In this document: piece after piece, positions 1-43,176 of the stretch | How the letters are laid out: each line of letters begins with the position of its first letter | Numbering within the stretch: position 1 is the first letter of the stretch | Source of the DNA: Anseranas semipalmata | Taxonomy: Eukaryota; Chordata; Aves; Anseriformes; Anseranatidae | DNA: 64,000 nucleotides | Direction: 5' to 3' | Assembly: GCA_013399115.1 (NCBI GenBank) | Contig: VXAA01003156.1 | Location: 695,046-759,045 of the forward strand | Translations under genes and position numbers: made by a program | The notes under the pieces: model-generated | Seen by the model: only the letters and a program-made list of their open reading frames with translations | The model's database searches: none | What the model was told of the DNA's origin: nothing

Positions 1-180
1 CCCGGGCGGGCGGCCTGGAGCTGGGCGCCGGGCGCAGCGGGAGTGGGGCCGAGGCCTGCGGCGCAGGCACAGCCCGCGCGGGCGCTCTGGGCGCGGGTCC
101 GCGTGTGCTCTCATGGCTGGGGTCACTGGCTTCCCGCCGGCGGTGTGTGGCCCTGTCCCGCTCCGTTCTCTGCAGGGGTT
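1..180 (+). promoter_or_regulatory. Edge of a CpG island at the PPP3CB 5' end
   Basis: The first 180 bases are far richer in G+C and CpG than the next 3 kb. Together with the absence of PPP3CB exon 1 from the window, this suggests the downstream flank of the PPP3CB CpG-island promoter or the start of intron 1. I found no convincing exon-1 reading frame or donor here. Overlapping frames at 43-371 are open mainly because the segment is GC-rich. Confidence 0.55.
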
Positions 181-3100
181 TCCTTCTGTCTGCACACCCG
201 AGATCCTTGCGTTTGCACAAACTGACAGCGCTGAGAAAAAGGGAGTGGGAAGCTGCTGCCTCTTTTTCTATTGGTTGTTGGTCTCTCGTTTCCAGTTCTG
301 ATGAAAAAACTCACCTTGATCTATTTCTTCCTGGCCTTTCATGGTATCAGAATCTCATGGGAAGTCTTTAAAAGTCAAACGTTATACTTCTCAGAAGAAA
401 AACCAAAGCATTTCAAAGTAGATACATCTGTGTAAAACTAAGATGGTCTGGCAACAAAGATGCTGTAAAACATGACGGTCTTTGCTCCAGAGCACATCAA
501 GTGTGTCATTTCAGCATTTCAAGGAGAATAATCCTTTGCAACTAAAGTACTATAAACTATATTTGTTAGGTCTAAATTGTCAATTAAGAGGGCATCATTG
601 GTGACGCTTTAAAGAACTTCTACTTTTTGTTTCTTCAAATTGCAGATACATTCCCAAAGCTCTGGTGTCATGCTGTGTTTGACTGTGGCAGTGTGGACAT
701 TGGTTTGAGATAGCAGACCTGGGCAATCTGAAATTCATGGTTGTACACAAAGCAGTCTGTTTTTAAAACTGCAATTCCTAAGAACACGTGATCTAACTGA
801 TTTCCAAGGAGTAGAGATCTGTTCATTTAACTTAATGGGGGGTCTCGAGAAACAAAAAGGATGTTTTTGTCTTCAGCAAATCTTAATCAAAACCTTGGAA
901 TCCTGTAGTATGTTTTGGAAATCAGCACATTTTCCAGTATGCTGGAAACCCTTACTTGCAGTAAGTTGTTACTCATTTCAGATTGCTTAACTTGTTGATT
1001 TGTTTGAACAAATTGCAAGAGTAAAAGTAGAAAATGGTAGAACTAGCCTACTAGGAACTTGCATTAATTGGCGCTATTGACGTGGAACTGTTAGTTTCAC
1101 TTAGAATACAGTGTTTAGACTCGCTGAGTTTTTGTACCTTTACAGCAATCTGTTGTAACAAATCTCAGTTCTTTGAACAACGCAGGAGAACTATTGGTAA
1201 GTGATTAGTTACTTCAGAGTGCGTTGGAAAACCTGCTGATTTCCAAAGAGTTAATGATTCAGCTTATTAAACGCTACCTATGTATCTGGTTGTTAAAAAT
1301 GGTAGTTAAGACCTGCTTCATTCTAACAGGATTACAGCCTGGGGTTACAGTATTTCATTGAACCTGGGTGTGTGGGATACAGAACTCTTGTAAAGGTAAT
1401 CAGGCTTGGTATCATCATCTGACATAATTACAGCCAGTTAAATGTTCATATAGCAGCATTTTTCTCTTCTTTCTGTTGACCTGTCCTGTCTATACCTATC
1501 ATGCTGAATCACTGGTTTCTGGAGAAAGCCTGGACAGCTGTGCTAAGCTGGCTGTGTTGTTAGTATGAAGGACAGATTTTTCCAACCCCCCCCCCATGAG
1601 ATGCAATGCAGTTTGAAATATTTTTTTAGACAGCAACCCCAGGAGTGCAAGATTGCAGGTTATGTCAGTGCTAAGCGGGAGTATCTATGCAACAGAAATA
1701 CATTTGTTGAAAGCATGTTAAAATGTGACATCTCTGTTCACAAATAGATGTGCTACCTCTCACATACCAAGAAGTGTTCACCATGCTCCTACCTATGGTA
1801 TGATGAATAGATTGCAAATATGGTGATACTCTTTTAAAATAGGTGGGCCCTCTCCTTTTGTCAAGACAATGGTGCATACCAGGGGACCTAAAAGTATTAA
1901 TTTCTTTTAATGGAAACGTGTGGACCAGGCGTGCTGGTGAAACTGTTGAAGATGACTTTAAATGGTTAAATAATGTCTTCTTACTTCCTGAATGCTTATG
2001 AATCATTGTTGAAATTGGTGCTTTTTTCATAAGTATCAAGTCATTTATTGGTAGCTATTAATGAATTTATTTACTGGAATAAGTCTTTGGATTCTTTTTA
2101 AGGGAATAATTTTTCATCAAAAAATTCAAAATCTCTGTAGGACAAAAAATATATATAAAGGTGTTCTGAATTTTTTGATGCAGCCAGCTCTGTTCCCAGG
2201 AAAAAAATATGTTTGGGACACCCAGGTTTTCTCACTCTCCTTGCTGAGGCATTTCATTTATAATGCCTTAGGCCTTTGAGAACGGCTGCAGAACTCACAA
2301 GACAAATGCGGTAACGTTACCTGGTGTGTCTGTGCAGTAGAGTATTGGTGCATATTTCAACTTCCATGCTCTCCATGTACTAGGTCTTTTGGGGAGGAAA
2401 TGTGAATTCAGGACTTAATACTTGCTGGTGCTTGCATTGTTTTATCTCTTGCTTTTATTTTATTTTCTTTCTCTGTATTGCTGGGAAAGGGGAAAATGTA
2501 ACAAACCATCAAAAATAGAGGCCATGAGAAATTAAATCCTTAATCATTAATAATATGTGTTGGCAGAAATGGGCAAGAGATGCTCACCCAAGAAAAAATG
2601 GTTAAATTATTGTATCATCAGTAACTAATCTGTTCTAATAAGGTAGGATGGTAATAATTAGGATACGCCCCCCTTTATGTTTTGACCCGTATGTTTAGCT
2701 ATTCATCAAAGGTGCGTTTGTCTGGAAAAATATCTGAAACATTATCAGGTATCATGTTCACATTGGACATAAACATAATAATAGCTTTAAATATGCAATG
2801 TATGGAGTCTAGCTGCTATGATCTTGCATGCCTTCCAAATGTGAGTTGTATCATCACAGATCATTGGCTGCTTCTATTATAGTACGTAAAAAGCTCAATT
2901 TTTCTCTGTTCGTTTCTTAGTTAAATTGTCTAAGTGATTTGTACTTGCAATTTTTCCCATAAACTAATGGGTAGCTATGGAACTGAAATGTGCAAAGTCA
3001 ACTTGTGTCATTTGGTTGCCAAAAAACGTCTAGTGGCAAGGCTTTTGTTGCTGCATTTAATAGAGATGAGAAAAGGTACGTCTTCTTGATTCACTGTTTT

Positions 3101-5344
3101 CTAAGGCGCCCTCTTTGTCTTTGAAGAATGATACTTAGTGCTTTGCTGTCTTGTGGAAGATGGCACTTTCCTCTATTATGTTCTGTCAAAATCACAGAAA
3201 AAACACGTTTTTAATCTGCCATTGATATTCAACTGCTGTATCTGGTTCTTTCTTGTTATTATTTTTTATTTTATTTTTGTGATAATTGACTGGCTTTGGT
3301 CAGCATACTCGACCTTTCAGTGCACCTGTGATTTTCATACTCTAATTTGTCAATGTGTTGTATCTTTTCTAATGAAGCAAGTGTAGTGAAGGTGTTTTTC
3401 CCTGATGGGGAGGACGAAATGCTCCTTAGCTCAGGCTATTTGGTGATACTGGACACGGCAGGGGTGAGCCTTCTTTGGCCTCCCTCTGCGTGAAGAGCAC
3501 CCGGGCTTGTCTGACCCACCTGTGAGCAGCTACATGGCAAAGTGGTTCTTGGCACATTGCGCTTTGTCCACTGCGGCTGTTACCGGGATTTGGGTCGCAA
3601 CGCACACTGCCTTGTTGCTGAGCTAGTGGAGGTTTTTTGCTAAATTTGAAGGTGATGTCTGCTCTTCTGGATAATCGGAGACTTCAGTATACTTTTGTTT
3701 TGGATAAAAGTCACAGTACGGTGTGATAGGCAAACAGTTGTTTTAGATATGAAATGAAAGCCTATTGAAGCAACTGTTCAACAAATCCCAAAGAAAAGTA
3801 ACTCCTGATTTGGCCTCAAGCAGGATCCTAAATTAAGATACTAATAGCTACTTTTTAACAATGACATCCACGTAGGAGATAAATAGATCATTGTAGTATT
3901 GAGCTTCAAAATAGGCAGTCTGATTTAAATTAAAAAAAAAAAAAAAAGGAAAGAACAGGTAAAAGGGTAAATGCTTACACACAGCATGAAGACTTTTAAA
4001 AATATAGTATGGCACTTAGGCACTTAGAGTGCCTTTATGCTGCTGGTCAGCAATGATTCTGAAATTATCCAGAAAAGAAGCAGACTAAAGAGAATATTAA
4101 GAAATCATGCTTCAGGGAAAAAAAAAATCATAGTTTTGATTTGGGAGAGGAAGTTGAATGGAACTGAATTCTGACAAGTTAGTGTTTGACTGACCTTATA
4201 CTTTCTTTTACATTTTTTGAGAAGGTAATTAGAGTGAATGAATCTTAAACAACAACAAAACCAAACAAGCAAACAAACAAAGAAAAAGTTATGCCTGCCT
4301 TAGTTTCAGTAAGGCCAGCTGGCAGTTGAGGCTTGGGACAGGAAGGCCAGAGCAGAAATCTGGCAACTACTTCAATCTGTGTTTATTATGTAAAGACCTA
4401 AGAACTCTTTCACTCAAGTTTTTTTTTTTTTTTTTTTTTCCTGAATGAGACTGAAGAATTCTCACTGAAACATAAGTGGTTTCAGAACATATCAACAATA
4501 CAAATGTTTAAAAAAAAATCCAAGGACCAGAAGATATTTTTCTAGTGGCACTAATGGAGTTCTTTGGGGTTTTTGAGTGCAAAATTGTTCATCTATTTTC
4601 CATAGCCTGTGGCATAACTCATCTTCCGAGTCTGAGAAATGGAGCACAGCAGCATTTTTAAAAAGCTTCAGATTGCACTGAAGAACTGTAGATCAGGAAT
4701 TTTAATTTAAGCAGACTCATAGCACTTGTGAAAGAGTAGACTAACTCAGTCCCTGGTGGAATGTGGTGTTAAAGAGGACTTGGTACAGTTTTCATAGAAG
4801 GAAATCCATAGAAATTGTTAGAATATTTTGGAGGAGCCAGTAATCTGATTGATCCAGGCAAAACTATTCATCAGGTTCCCTCATCAGTCTTTAAAGTAAG
4901 CAAAAGGAGAAATGTCCTTTTTTGGATCAAAATTAGCTGGGAGAGAAAAGATGTTAGTAGGTAATAAACTTCCATGCTTAAGAGAGATTAAACATCTGTC
5001 TTCAGTGCTCTTTAAATGTATTCCTAAATTATTTAGAAAACAGAGCAAATAGCAAAATAATAACACTTGCTTGGGATAGTGAACTTCCAGAACTGTTTCA
5101 GAAGGCTTTTGTTAGACTGAGTGACTGGGCAGCGAAGTTGCAGGAGACACTATTTTAATAAAGGCCGAGTACTAGAGATAACAAGGGAAAGAACAACCCT
5201 TGTTCTGGTGAGTGGTGAACTCAGGAAATAAACATTAGGGTCTGTATGGATAGTATTCTGAAAATACTAGCTTGGTGGCAGTCAAACAGACTGATGGGAA
5301 CTTAGAGTTTACTAGAAGATCAGTTTAGGAAAAAGAGAAAGCAC

Positions 5345-5520
5345 CATAGAATCACAGAATATCCCGAGTTGGAAGGGACCCATAAGGATCATCGAGTCCA
5401 ACTCCTGGCAGTGCACAGGTCTACCCAAAATTTTAGACCATGTGACTAAGTGCACAGTCCAAACGCCTCTTAAATTCAGACAGGCCGTCTTGTGTTAATT
5501 CAGACAGGCCGTCTTGTGTT
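5345..5520 (-). mobile_element. CR1 LINE 3'-end fragment
   Basis: The segment starts with ATAGAATCACAGAAT and continues through GGAAGGGACC and ATCGAGTCCAACTCC. This is the reverse complement of the well-known 3' end of avian CR1 retroposons, which terminate in a short ATTCTGTGATTCTATG-type repeat. It is 5'-truncated after about 140 bases, as most CR1 copies are. The far end is a perfect 24-bp tandem duplication at 5473-5520. The element supports an avian or sauropsid origin for the window. Confidence 0.85.
5473..5520. repeat. Perfect 24-bp tandem duplication
   Basis: Two identical 24-base units, each beginning AATTCAGACAGG and ending TTGTGTT, lie head to tail at 5473-5496 and 5497-5520. They sit at the 5'-truncated end of the CR1 fragment. 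The identity suggests a recent local duplication or a sequencing or assembly slip. Confidence 0.9.
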
Positions 5521-8500
5521 ATATGTGCATCTTCAACAGCAGCCTGTCATTTTTGGTCCCCCTTTCTGATTTTCTGCTTTATCTAGAGAGATGTTCAGAG
5601 TGCCGTTTATGCAAGGTGGAACTAAGAATTACAGATCTGTGACTTGGAAAAGGGGTAGGTGAGTAGGGGGTAGTGTTGGATATTGCTTACATCATAAACC
5701 ATATTTAATGGAAAAGGTTAATAGGAAACAACTGCTGTTTTTGTCTCCCTGCGAAAAGGAGAAAGCAGTACTAAACAAAATTTTCCAGAAGTGAATGTAA
5801 AGGAAAGGTGAAATACTTTTTCATATAATGTATAATTAAAATTCTGGAATTCATAGCAATTAGATGCATTGAAGGCAAAAAGTATAGAAGTATCTATTTA
5901 GGGTCTGGGTGAAATACTGAAAAATAGTTCGATCAGTGGTCATAAACATGATGATCTGGATGAAACTTGCCTCTCTAGAGGGAATCCTTAAACCACCCTG
6001 TTTGGAAACGGAGTATGGTGAGTCAAAGACCTATGAATCCAGCAATGTCAGAAGCACATTTAAGCACTAAACAATCTTTTGGCATAACACGCTATGGTCA
6101 TTTTTAAGGATGCTCCTCCCAGTAATGATTTTCAGACAAAGAATAATATTTTTACTGAGAGAAATTTTCAAAAGCTTTAACCAAGTTAATAGGAAAATTA
6201 CATAGCATAAAGGGTGAATGCAGCGTGGCATATCAGGGCATATCAATTGTTTCATCTGAGATTTAAAATTTTATGAATCTTCTAAGACTGCAAGTACATG
6301 GTATGTAGAGATGAAATAAGTAATGCCTGTAGTGCTTTTTTAAGGTTTCAAGGTTTACCGGGTTGTTTTTCTTTGCTTTAAGAATTCTTGACATTGTAGC
6401 AAGAGGCATGCCTTTAGAGAAACTTGAGTAAAGGGATAATTTTTATGGCATTTAGGAATAATACCATAATTCACGAGAAACTGACTTTGCTGAATCTGTG
6501 CTTTGTTGTTTGGGATGAATAGGGTAACTTGTATCTTTTGACAACTACTGATTCCAGCTTTCTGGTTAAAGTAGGTACTGCGTGTATTTGTGCTTAACTA
6601 ATGTTTTCAAGGTTGCAGGTCCATAGACCATCTGTGATGTCTTCATGCTATTTCTTTTCAAATCTGTCCTGCCAAGTGCAAAAGGATATTTGGGTATATT
6701 CTGTCCTCATAGCTGTCATGGGTACTACACTTCTTTGTCCTTTATAGATGTTGGTATAGAGAGGTGAAAACTCCAGGGAGAAGACTGGAAGATTAGCTAG
6801 GAGTTCGGCTTTGTGATTCTTCTGAATGCCAGTACGTAGTTAGCCATGCGTTTATAAAACCAACCCTGTCCCCCCCACAAAATACAACCAAACAACAAAA
6901 AGAAAAACAGACAACAGTGCTACTGTGGTAATAAACCTGTTGGCAAAGTGAAAACACTGGCCTGTCTTCCCAGAATGCCATAGCTGTATTGATATGATAT
7001 ATAGCATGTCTCCACAAACTGGTGCTTCATGTATACATGCCACCAAAGCATCAAATTCTGTCCTTGTGTTAAATTGGAAGATCCTATACAAACACGATGC
7101 CTGTGTTTAGTAACCTTGGTAATGTGAACTGAGGCTTTATCTGTGAAACCAAAAACACTCTTAAAGCAGAAAATGAAAACTGGGATGTTGGGCATGCTTT
7201 TACAGCCAAAGCTGGGTTTATGGAACATGTCATGGGGTCCTCATTATATATAGAGGAGAAAGAGCTAGTTTGCTTTTGGTGTCAGAGAAAATAGTTATTT
7301 AAGTTTTAAGGTCTTAGGTGCAGAAAATACTTTGTTTGTGGAAATAGAGTACCTTGTATGGTTGATCTCTGATACTTTTTCCTACCATTTGTCTAGTGGC
7401 TTTGATCTCATCTTGTTTCATGAGCGTGTTCCAACAGGGTGTCTCTGATACAAGCCAGATTTAACCACAGTTATTAAAGTGGGCATATATATCAGTGTGG
7501 TTTAAATTTACAGTATCTACATGGTAGATTTTATTAGCAGCTACTGTTGTACTCAGTTACTAGGCAATGCGAGATCTGCTTTGGGTCTCGAAGTAGCGTG
7601 TTTGTGTTAGTTGCCATACTGCACCTCTCTGCAGGGATTATTATATTGGGTAAAGTGCCATGCTAATGTAGTTTTTCTGCTTTTGAACCTCTTTACAATG
7701 TACCGCAAGTATATCCATTCAGATTGATGCTAACTTTTGAATCTGTAGCATGCTTTTTTGTAAGATATAAATGTACCCAGAGGTTTGTAGAAAGTCTATC
7801 TGTAGAATTAGGTTTAGAGTTTTTTTTTGCTTCTGATGTCTCTGTTTTAAGTAGTACTGCAGTATAAAGCAAGATCGATTTTTATCCTCTTTGCAAGTGC
7901 ATTTGAATAGTAATAAAAAACATCACAACCTTTTTGTTAACAAAAACCAAAAGCTACCCACTTTTTTCCCCAGCTTTAGTGTTTAAAATTTTGAATGAAT
8001 ATATTTAAAATTATATCACCATACATATTTTTAAAGTGAAATTGATTAATTTTTACTAGTAAACAACAGTTCGTTTTAGAAAATCCTGTGTGTTGTTGTG
8101 AATCATGACATGTTATCTTTGTTCCTAAGATCTCTACTTTTACTAATAGGATGTAGTCTGTTATTTTGTACCGCAGCATGTACTGCTTTAGGGACTCATC
8201 TCTACATGCTTATCTATTGCTTAGCTTTGCAGGGAGTGGGAGAAGGGAATCCTTTAATGACCAGCACCATATTATTTCCTTAGGGTAATTCCTCTTAATT
8301 ACCATTCTGTTACAGTCCCAAGAGCACAGGTTATGCACAAAGACTTTGAAACGTGGATTATATTCCTGTCTTGGAATACATCATGCTGCAATTCTTTTTC
8401 CTTAGGCTATAACATTCTATTACTACTTAATCAAAGGTTTAATTAAACCCATTAGTTTGCAGAAATTGTCTACATGCTTCAAAAGTTATCATCCTTAACG

Positions 8501-9717
8501 TATTAAAATGTGATTTGTAGTATTTTTTTCTAAAGGTGTGAGCTCTAATATGATGTTAAATATTAGTGAGACACAAATTAAAGTATGAATCTGAAAGAAA
8601 CAGTTTTTATAGTAAGTATTGTGGTTTTATTCCAGTTGGGTGATGCAGATTAAATCTTTAGCCGTGTTTTATTCTGCCTTCTCTGAAGATTATTCTAAAA
8701 AATGTCCTTCTTGAGCAATAGGAAAATACATATATTGCAAGAAAAGGATTTTGTTAAACTCCGAGGAACTAGTTTTAATACTTTGTTTTTTCATGAGGCA
8801 AATACAGCTTTTCAGATGCTTAACTATTTCTGATACTAACACCCATGATTTTGGGACATTAAGGATAACCCCTGGATATGCAGTTTTTCATTTGAAGTAT
8901 AATTTCTGTAAATATATTAATTGAAATAATTTGACACATTTCTTCCCAGACACTGGACAGAAACTTCTATTTTTGTAGCCTCACAGAAAATGCAACTTGC
9001 TAGTTGAACTCAAAGCAGTAGTTGTTAAAATAGATTTTTTTTTTTTTTTTTTTTGTGAGGATCTGGTGTGAAAAATATTACATGGACATTAGAACTTTGT
9101 TAAGAGAAGAAAATTTCACCTGCCACGTACTTAGAACCCTTGAAGTATTTCTAAACTGTCACAAGGAAGAAGTCAGCACCATCTTTCTGAATTCTGCGGC
9201 CGCTGGTGGTCGCAGTAAATCAGTGATGGTTTGCACACATGGAGAGAAGACCAGCTGGTCACCTCAACGGACAGTTCTCTACCACACCCAGCTTCTACCG
9301 AAAAAATCACCCGAAAGAAAAAAGGATTGTCTTTCATTTAAGTAGGTCATTATCCAGGAGTCATGCTAGGACTAATGAAGCTCAATTTCTACAAAACTGT
9401 GTCTTGGACTTGATTGACTTTGGTTCTGGGAGGGTATGACTCTAATGCTTTTGCAACAATTAGAGCAGGAGAAATTTACCTCATGAATTGTCTGATATCT
9501 CATAATGAGCTCAACTTTGCATTGCTGAAGGCATTTATGGTCCCATCTCCTCAAAGGACCTGCCTGCTTTTATAAGCTCACATGAACTTGGCACCTGCAA
9601 ACAGACGCGACTTCCCCGTTTTAGTAGCTGACTTTCGCACCTACCAGCTCGCTTGGTGTGCATTCGTTCGGGTGCATTCATGGTGTGTACGTTCGTGTAC
9701 TCGCACCAGCTACATTC

Positions 9718-9763
9718 AGGATAGGCCTAGATTGAAGCATAGGATAGACCTAGATTGAAGCAT
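9718..9763. repeat. 23-bp tandem duplication
   Basis: Two 23-base units beginning AGGATAG and ending GATTGAAGCAT occur at 9718-9740 and 9741-9763, with one difference (GGCC against GACC). They lie just downstream of a CpG-rich intronic patch. Confidence 0.9.
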
Positions 9764-10944
9764 AGGTTCTCCATCTGGCTTAGCAACAGTGTGTCTTGTG
9801 ACCTTTGTCAAGTTCAATTCTCCAGTCTCTTGCTCCTCACTTTCTCCATCTGAACTTTGGAAAGTGTCGCTTACTAATTCTAGATGGTGCTATACAGGAA
9901 TGGGCTCGTGTCGGTACCCCAGCGCTAATGCCGAAATTCAGTCATGAAAACCATGGCTAGTGAAACATGTCAAGAAAAGAAACAGACCCACTTTATCTAA
10001 TAATATTTAATCTGCAGTTTATGTTATGTGGAGCGGGTTTGTTCCTTGTGGCACAAATAGTGTGTTGGTTTTTTTTTTTAAAAAAAAAGGGGGTGGGGAG
10101 GATGAAGAATTGTCTAAAAATAAATTATATACAGATTAATGTAAATTTCCAAACAAAGCAAAAATAACATTAAGAGAACATGAAGGTTGGAAAGTCAAGC
10201 TCAAAAAACAGTGCATGCTAGCATAGAGGTTGTATGGTCATAGTTAAATGCTTCTAAAAGGGAATTACGTTTGTCTTGCTGGAATGATAGATTTCTCTTT
10301 TCAGAGACAGATTTATGTTTGTAAACACTTGTTGTACATGGAACAGAAGTGGTTGTCTTTTGATTTCTTAAATACATTAAGATTGTTAGCATTTGGGCTA
10401 CATGGAATTTTAACACTTCCGAGTGAAACCTGACTGATTACTAGAGAAGACTGGAAGGAAAGGCATGCTATTTACTTCTCATAGTAAAATGTTTTATGTC
10501 CAAAAACAAAATGCCGAACTTGTTCTACACTGGGTAATGTCAAGACAAGCTTTTCAGCCTCTTCCTACTTATGAACCCTTATAAGAGCGAAAATAGACAA
10601 TTCTGCGGTTTATTTTCTAATATAATTTCATTTCAGTGAGTATTGATGGATTTCAGTGAGTATTTATTGATGGATTTTTATTATTGCTAACAAAAGGGTA
10701 GCAATATGTTGCTAGTAATCTAGAATTCAATTTAAATGAAGTGGGTGAATGTCTTAGTATTTAAGCATTGATTCTGGGATGTACAGTTTAACTTTGGAGA
10801 GTAAGGAAATAAAATAAGAACTAGATGTTCTTCAAGTAGATATGTTTCCCTCCATTTTTTTAAGCATATTTGAAATAATATTTAAATGGAGAGAAATTGA
10901 ACAGTGTTGCTTCTTCGTTTATTTCATTCTTTTGACAGTGGTAT

Positions 10945-10949
10945 GCATA

Positions 10950-10989
<40 letters not shown>

Positions 10990-10994
10990 TTTTT
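10945..10994. repeat. (TA)n microsatellite followed by poly-T
   Basis: About 27 bases of alternating AT are followed by an uninterrupted T tract of about 23 bases. A gap of unknown bases follows shortly after, at 11023-11056. The low complexity probably caused the gap. Reading frames across it are not meaningful. Confidence 0.9.
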
Positions 10995-11022
10995 CATTTA
11001 TTTTTATTTCCTTTAATCCCCC

Positions 11023-11056
11023 NNNNNNNNNNNNNNNNNNNNNNNNNNNNNNNNNN
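11023..11056. other. Assembly gap (N run)
   Basis: These 34 bases are undetermined. They lie inside PPP3CB intron 1 beside a TA/T low-complexity stretch, so no exon is likely to be lost. Confidence 0.98.
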
Positions 11057-12683
11057 GTTTGGGTGCAATGCTTAGTGGGAATTTTGATGTATCCTCTTCT
11101 CCCGTGTCCCCCATGCACGTTTCATGTGTGCAGTGGCTGAACTGCCGTTGTTTGGATTCGTGTAAACTGCAGCCAAATGTGCTGCCTTGGCAGCTGCTGA
11201 GCCTGGTTTGGTTCCCAAGCTCAGACCTCTCACGTGCTCCACCTCTTTGAGATATGGATCACGTATGGTCGCTTTTGACCAGTGATCCAGGACCCAAAGA
11301 ATTCTGATACTTCCAGACATTTCTTGAGTTGTGTCTAGTGTATGGACAGCCCCTACTCATAGTTTAATCTTTTAGAGACACTGCAACAGGAAAATAAGGA
11401 AAACAAGCTCAAGGAAGGATTGTCAATAATGGTTATGCTGTAGGCTCCCAGAATTACAGATTTTTCTGATAATATGAACTTGTTCTGCTGCTTAATCAGT
11501 GGTTTGACAGAACTTCAAACTGTCAGAGACTATCCTGCTGCCTTTCTGTCATTTGGGGGCTGAGAGAGAGTTGTTTCATCTTCACCTTCTCCATTAATGC
11601 TGTCATAGACCTCTGTTATAGTGTCCCCTTCCGCCCCATTCTATCTTTTTGATTTTCGTTGTTTGAGTACTTTTTAAATTATTCTTTCCCCTTTATGAGA
11701 TGGGTGAACCAGAATCGCCTACTAGACTTATCAGTGGCATAATTGTATCTTCTTTTGTTTTCTATTCCTTTGCTAATCATTCTTAACTTTTTTTTTTTGA
11801 CTTGTCAGTATGGAGTATTTTCATAGAACAGTAGGAAAGACCTTGCTTCTGAATAGTAATAGTAAGTTAATAATCTGTGATTTTTATATGTAAAGTTAGA
11901 ATTGATTTCCTTCATTAAATCACATTTATTAATATTTAATGTTCTTTTTTTTTTTTTTTTTTGCTGAGCCATGTAGTAGCATGAATTTCTTCTGTAGATC
12001 ATCATAACCTACCCTATTCTTCATTGTCCAGAATATTTGTTGTCACCTGAAAACTGCACCCCTCCATGAGCTACCTTCTTTTCAGTGTAGTTTATGAATA
12101 TGCTAAATAGCACAGATCCTAGTGGGGCTACTCTGGTGACCTTCCTTTCCACATGCTGACTATTACCTCCCTTTATAGTCATTTAAAAAATATTGTATCC
12201 TTTGGTGCTAGCTTTGGCAGGTTTTTTTTTGTTTGTTTCTTTGTTTTTTAAAGAGTCTTTGATCATGGACTTATGTTTAAAAGGCCTTTTGCAAGTTCTG
12301 AGTGAATATTAAATGGATCTCCTGCATCCCCAATACTTGTTGAATCCTTCAGCGAATGCCAGTGTATTTGAGAGATATCATGTCCCTTTGAAAGGCAGTT
12401 TTGACTCTTCCAAATGTTGTGTATATTACTGTGCCTTCCAGCACAGTATATTTTATAGTTTCTGTGAACTTGCACATTATAGATGTTAATTCTTTTAATA
12501 CATACACAGGTAGTACTGTTCTATACAGCTTTTAATGATGTCATTGAGTTGGTTGATTGAAAGACAAATTTGCTACTTTGGATAGCAGCTGTTCCATGAT
12601 AGATCCAGTTCTGTTCCCTCTGGTTGGAGTATATATTTAGAATAGTATTGTTACGACTAGCGTTTCTTCTTTTTAAATTTTAG

Positions 12684-43176
<30,493 letters not shown>

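Larger units (their letters stand above)
1..12683 (+). other. PPP3CB: PPP3CB intron 1 (3' part)
   Basis: This stretch is AT-rich intronic DNA ending in the acceptor TTTTAG at 12678-12683. It holds one CR1 fragment (5345-5520), short tandem duplications (5473-5520, 9718-9763), CpG-richer patches (3400-3660, 9180-9710), several poly-T runs, a TA/T microsatellite and an assembly gap (11023-11056). The longest frame, 122 codons on the minus strand at 1671-2039, resembles no family I recognise. I see no second gene here. Confidence 0.75.

Noticed and set aside
43..371. Overlapping frames of 60-88 codons at the left edge as PPP3CB exon 1
   Set aside because: They do not contain the expected VVKA-type junction before an exon 2 that begins mid-codon, and no good donor follows. 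They are open mainly because of GC-rich sequence.
1671..2039. 122-codon minus-strand frame in intron 1
   Set aside because: There is no recognisable domain, splice context or repeat relation, and the length is within chance for 64 kb.
10842..11140. Frames across the TA/T tract and the N gap
   Set aside because: They translate low-complexity repeats and undetermined bases.
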